From Dehalococcoidia bacterium (GTDB taxonomy: Bacteria; Chloroflexota; Dehalococcoidia; UBA3495), in contig PCAH01000106.1 in NCBI GenBank assembly GCA_002730485.1, positions 1 through 18,797 of the forward strand: 18,797 nt of DNA. The letters run 5' to 3'. Positions 15,208-18,797 of the stretch are shown here, piece by piece. Position numbers and translations under genes: made by a program. The notes beneath the pieces were generated by a model. The model saw nothing but the letters and a program-made list of their open reading frames with translations. It had not been told where the DNA came from and searched no databases. Position 1 is the first letter of the stretch. The number at the start of each line of letters is the position of its first letter.

Positions 15208-16323
15208 ATGGACGGGTGCGCTAGATTGCACGAGCCAGCCTATCTAGTCTTGGAAGACGGCTCCATACACCAGGGAATCGGATTTGGCGCTGAGGTGGAC
15301 GGCCTCGGCGAAGTTGTGTTCAACACGAGCATGACCGGCTATCAAGAGGTATTGACCGACCCTTCATACGCCGGTCAACTGGTGACACTGACCTATCCAC
15401 TGGTCGGTAATTATGGCATCAACCCCCAGGACTTTGAGTCGTCACGGGTTCAAGTCGGCGGATTCATCGTCCGTGAGGCTTGCGAAGAACCCAGCCACGG
15501 GCGCAGCAACCAGAGCCTGCACGAGTTCTTGCTGAGCCAAGGCGTCCCAGGAATAGCTGAGGTCGACACCAGGGCGGTGACGAGGCGGTTACGTTCCCAG
15601 GGAGTAATGCTGGGCATAATCACCAGCGGCGATCCGGAAACAGCTCTCAAGCGGCTGCAAGACTCCCCGGCGTACGACGACCGGGACTACGTTGCCACCG
15701 TTACCACTAGTGAAGAGTACGACTGGAATCCAGGGGATGAAGACCTGCCCGAGGTCAAACACCACATAGTGGTCACTGACTGCGGCCTCAAGTACAACAT
15801 CCTGCGCCAACTGAGGCGGCGCGGCTGCCAGGTGACCATAGTGCCAGCGGCGACCCCCGCAGAACAACTTTTGGCCATGAAGCCGTCTGGGATTCTGTTT
15901 TCTCCCGGGCCAGGTGACCCGAAACAACTGGACTACGTGGTGGACAATACCCGGCAGGTGCTGGGTAAGGTTCCGGTGGTGGGGATCTGTCTTGGGCACC
16001 AGATAATCGCCCGTTCCCTTGGGGCTGATACCTTCAAGCTGAAGTTTGGACACCGAGGCGGAAATCACCCGGTGAAAGACCTGGCTGACGGCCGCGTTTA
16101 CATAACCGCGCAGAACCATGGTTACGCTGTGAGTTCTGAGAAATTGCCCTCAGGCTTGGAAGTCTCACATATCAACTTAAATGACCAAACTGTGGAAGGA
16201 TTTCGCCATAAATCCCTACCGCTTTTTACCATACAATATCACTCCGAGGCTTCACCCGGGCCCAGGGACAACGAATATCTGTTCGATCAGTTCATCGAAA
16301 TGATCGAGGATTTCAAGGGTTAA
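15208..16323 (+). CDS. carA: Carbamoyl phosphate synthase small (glutaminase) subunit
   Basis: CarA hydrolyses glutamine and passes ammonia to CarB for carbamoyl phosphate synthesis. Its 371 residues have the small-subunit N-terminal domain (FNTSMTGYQEVLTDPSYAGQ) and a class I glutamine amidotransferase domain with the triad C261 (GICLGHQ), H345 and E347 (YHSEASPGP). Length is normal. ATG 15208 has no clear Shine-Dalgarno; an in-frame TTG at 15226 is possible but no better supported. It lies 45 bases after pyrC. Unlike the usual tight carA-carB pair, carB begins 776 bases later, behind an orphan gene and a large hairpin. Confidence 0.97.
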   Translation: MDGCARLHEPAYLVLEDGSIHQGIGFGAEVDGLGEVVFNTSMTGYQEVLTDPSYAGQLVTLTYPLVGNYGINPQDFESSRVQVGGFIVREACEEPSHGRSNQSLHEFLLSQGVPGIAEVDTRAVTRRLRSQGVMLGIITSGDPETALKRLQDSPAYDDRDYVATVTTSEEYDWNPGDEDLPEVKHHIVVTDCGLKYNILRQLRRRGCQVTIVPAATPAEQLLAMKPSGILFSPGPGDPKQLDYVVDNTRQVLGKVPVVGICLGHQIIARSLGADTFKLKFGHRGGNHPVKDLADGRVYITAQNHGYAVSSEKLPSGLEVSHINLNDQTVEGFRHKSLPLFTIQYHSEASPGPRDNEYLFDQFIEMIEDFKG

Positions 16324-16516
16324 CGTCCGTTGGACACCAGGCTATTCGGAAGCCAAATAAGAATAATTAGAGCGTGATAACTGGAAAGGATCAGCGCTCA
16401 ATGACCAAGAGGAGGATGCAACTGACCCCAACGGCAACCCAAGATTAGGGCAATACAAGAAGCCCAAACTACAAAACCCGACCCTAACAGGCGCGTTATT
16501 TTCTGGAGGATTATTA

Positions 16517-16933
16517 ATGTCTTCATTCGCCATGTTTTTGCTGGAGGGTGGTGTGGATGTGGCGGTGGCGGTTGATTTTGAGAGTGTGGCCTCTTTTCTA
16601 GAAGAGGAAACGTCGAACTATTCTTGCGGTGAGTACGTTTATAAATTAAGAGCAGGAAAAGGAACCCTGGGGAAACACTGGGACCTGGTGGTAAATGCCG
16701 TGGATCCAGAGATGGAGGGACAACCTCTATTTCCCTTGGGTAGAATCGAAGTTGAACCAGACGGTCCTGGAGTGGTGAACCTCAAGGTTCCACCACGGAT
16801 GGTGCAGACGGTTCACGGGGAGGATGCAGCCGATTGGGACGGCAAACTCTTTGGCTCCTTCGTTTCTCAGCTACTAAATTCCTTGCATACACGTAAGTTG
16901 ATAGAACTACCGTGTCTGCTTCCAACCATATAG
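16517..16933 (+). CDS. Orphan hypothetical protein between carA and carB
   Basis: I do not recognise this 138-residue protein. It has a strong TGGAGGA (16504-16510) 6 bases before the ATG, which supports real translation. The N-terminus (FAMFLLEGGVDVAVAVDFES) is mildly hydrophobic but too short for a clear membrane anchor. The remainder is mixed alpha/beta in look, acidic, with two Cys (SCGEY and PCLLP). By hand count the stretch 16501-16920 is about 50% GC, lower than sampled lines of carA and carB (about 53-68%), so it may be a recent arrival. It follows carA after 193 bases with no clear promoter or terminator; a 15-codon ORF at 16401-16448 lies in that gap. If transcribed, it would ride on the pyr transcript. 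Confidence 0.65.
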   Translation: MSSFAMFLLEGGVDVAVAVDFESVASFLEEETSNYSCGEYVYKLRAGKGTLGKHWDLVVNAVDPEMEGQPLFPLGRIEVEPDGPGVVNLKVPPRMVQTVHGEDAADWDGKLFGSFVSQLLNSLHTRKLIELPCLLPTI

Positions 16934-16977
16934 CAGCGGCCAATCAAAAGAGGTTGACCGTCAACTAAATTGAAGCG

Positions 16978-17027
16978 ATACCCGGCCGTGCCGATTGGTT
17001 ATATAGCCAAAAGGCGTAGCCGGGTAT
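16978..17027. repeat. Large near-perfect hairpin in the carA-carB gap
   Basis: The 50 bases fold symmetrically, without bulges: ATACCCGGC (16978-16986) with GCCGGGTAT (17019-17027); one mismatch; GTGCC with GGCGT; a two-base mismatch; TTGGTT with AGCCAA; and an ATAT loop (17001-17004). That makes 20 pairs, three of them G-U. No T run follows on either strand, so it is not an ordinary intrinsic terminator. It lies between the orphan stop (16933) and carB, ending 72 bases before the proposed carB start. It could be an mRNA structure or processing site, a protein-binding palindrome, or a REP-like element. Confidence 0.75.
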
Positions 17028-17085
17028 AACATCGAAAGGCATAAATTTAAGACCCCAAATGGGGCCGTAGCCGCAGGCACTGCGG

Positions 17086-17094
17086 AAAGGGAGG
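17086..17094 (+). promoter_or_regulatory. Shine-Dalgarno indicating an AUU start for carB
   Basis: AAAGGGAGG is a strong ribosome site lying 5 bases before ATT 17100. No ATG, GTG or TTG lies in the carB frame between 17010 and 17120, so this site marks ATT 17100 as the start, with GTG 17121 the only later choice. Confidence 0.6.
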
Positions 17095-17099
17095 CAATC

Positions 17100-18797
<1,698 letters not shown>

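Noticed and set aside
16401..16448. 15-codon ORF in the carA-orphan gap as a possible leader peptide
   Set aside because: It has no run of regulatory codons and no terminator or alternative folds after it. Its inner ATG has AGGAGG directly against it, which is too close for initiation.

Overview
The window is a gene-dense bacterial chromosome segment of moderately high GC. There is no sign of phage, plasmid or insertion-sequence genes. Its contents suggest an uncultured Chloroflexota bacterium of the Dehalococcoidia/SAR202 type: a luciferase-like flavin monooxygenase beside a D-2-hydroxyacid dehydrogenase, an L-2-hydroxyglutarate oxidase, an isocitrate lyase/PEP mutase-family enzyme, a MaoC-type dehydratase beside plsX and fabG, a vWA protein of the COG4867 type, and a PyrR-led pyrimidine operon. 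This placement is inferred from gene content, not from a phylogeny.

Left part (1-3197): two minus-strand genes, the LLM-class flavin oxidoreductase followed by a D-2-hydroxyacid dehydrogenase cut by the window edge, run away from a 254-base divergent intergenic region. On the other side of that region lhgO runs rightward. All three would act on oxidised organic acids or small organics.

Middle part (3278-9585), all plus strand: a good sigma70-type promoter precedes a three-gene lipid operon (FAS1/MaoC-like dehydratase, plsX, fabG). After it come an isocitrate lyase/PEP mutase-family gene and a set consisting of a DUF2157 membrane protein, a GDYXXLXY-domain partner broken by an apparent one-base insertion in a G7 run, and an isochorismatase-like cysteine hydrolase. 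A 676-residue vWA protein with a very Met/Gln-rich helical region follows (9732-11762), without its usual AAA+ ATPase partner inside the window.

Right part (11763-18797): the de novo UMP operon pyrR-pyrB-pyrC-carA-(orphan)-carB. Its leader holds a complete PyrR attenuator: a PyrR-binding hairpin with an exact match to the known consensus, an antiterminator pairing, and an intrinsic terminator. Between terminator and pyrR is a duplicated 23-base unit that carries the ribosome binding site. The carA-carB interval is unusual. It contains an AT-richer orphan gene, a 50-base near-perfect hairpin, and a carB that appears to start at an AUU codon behind a strong Shine-Dalgarno. carB is cut by the right window edge after about 566 codons.
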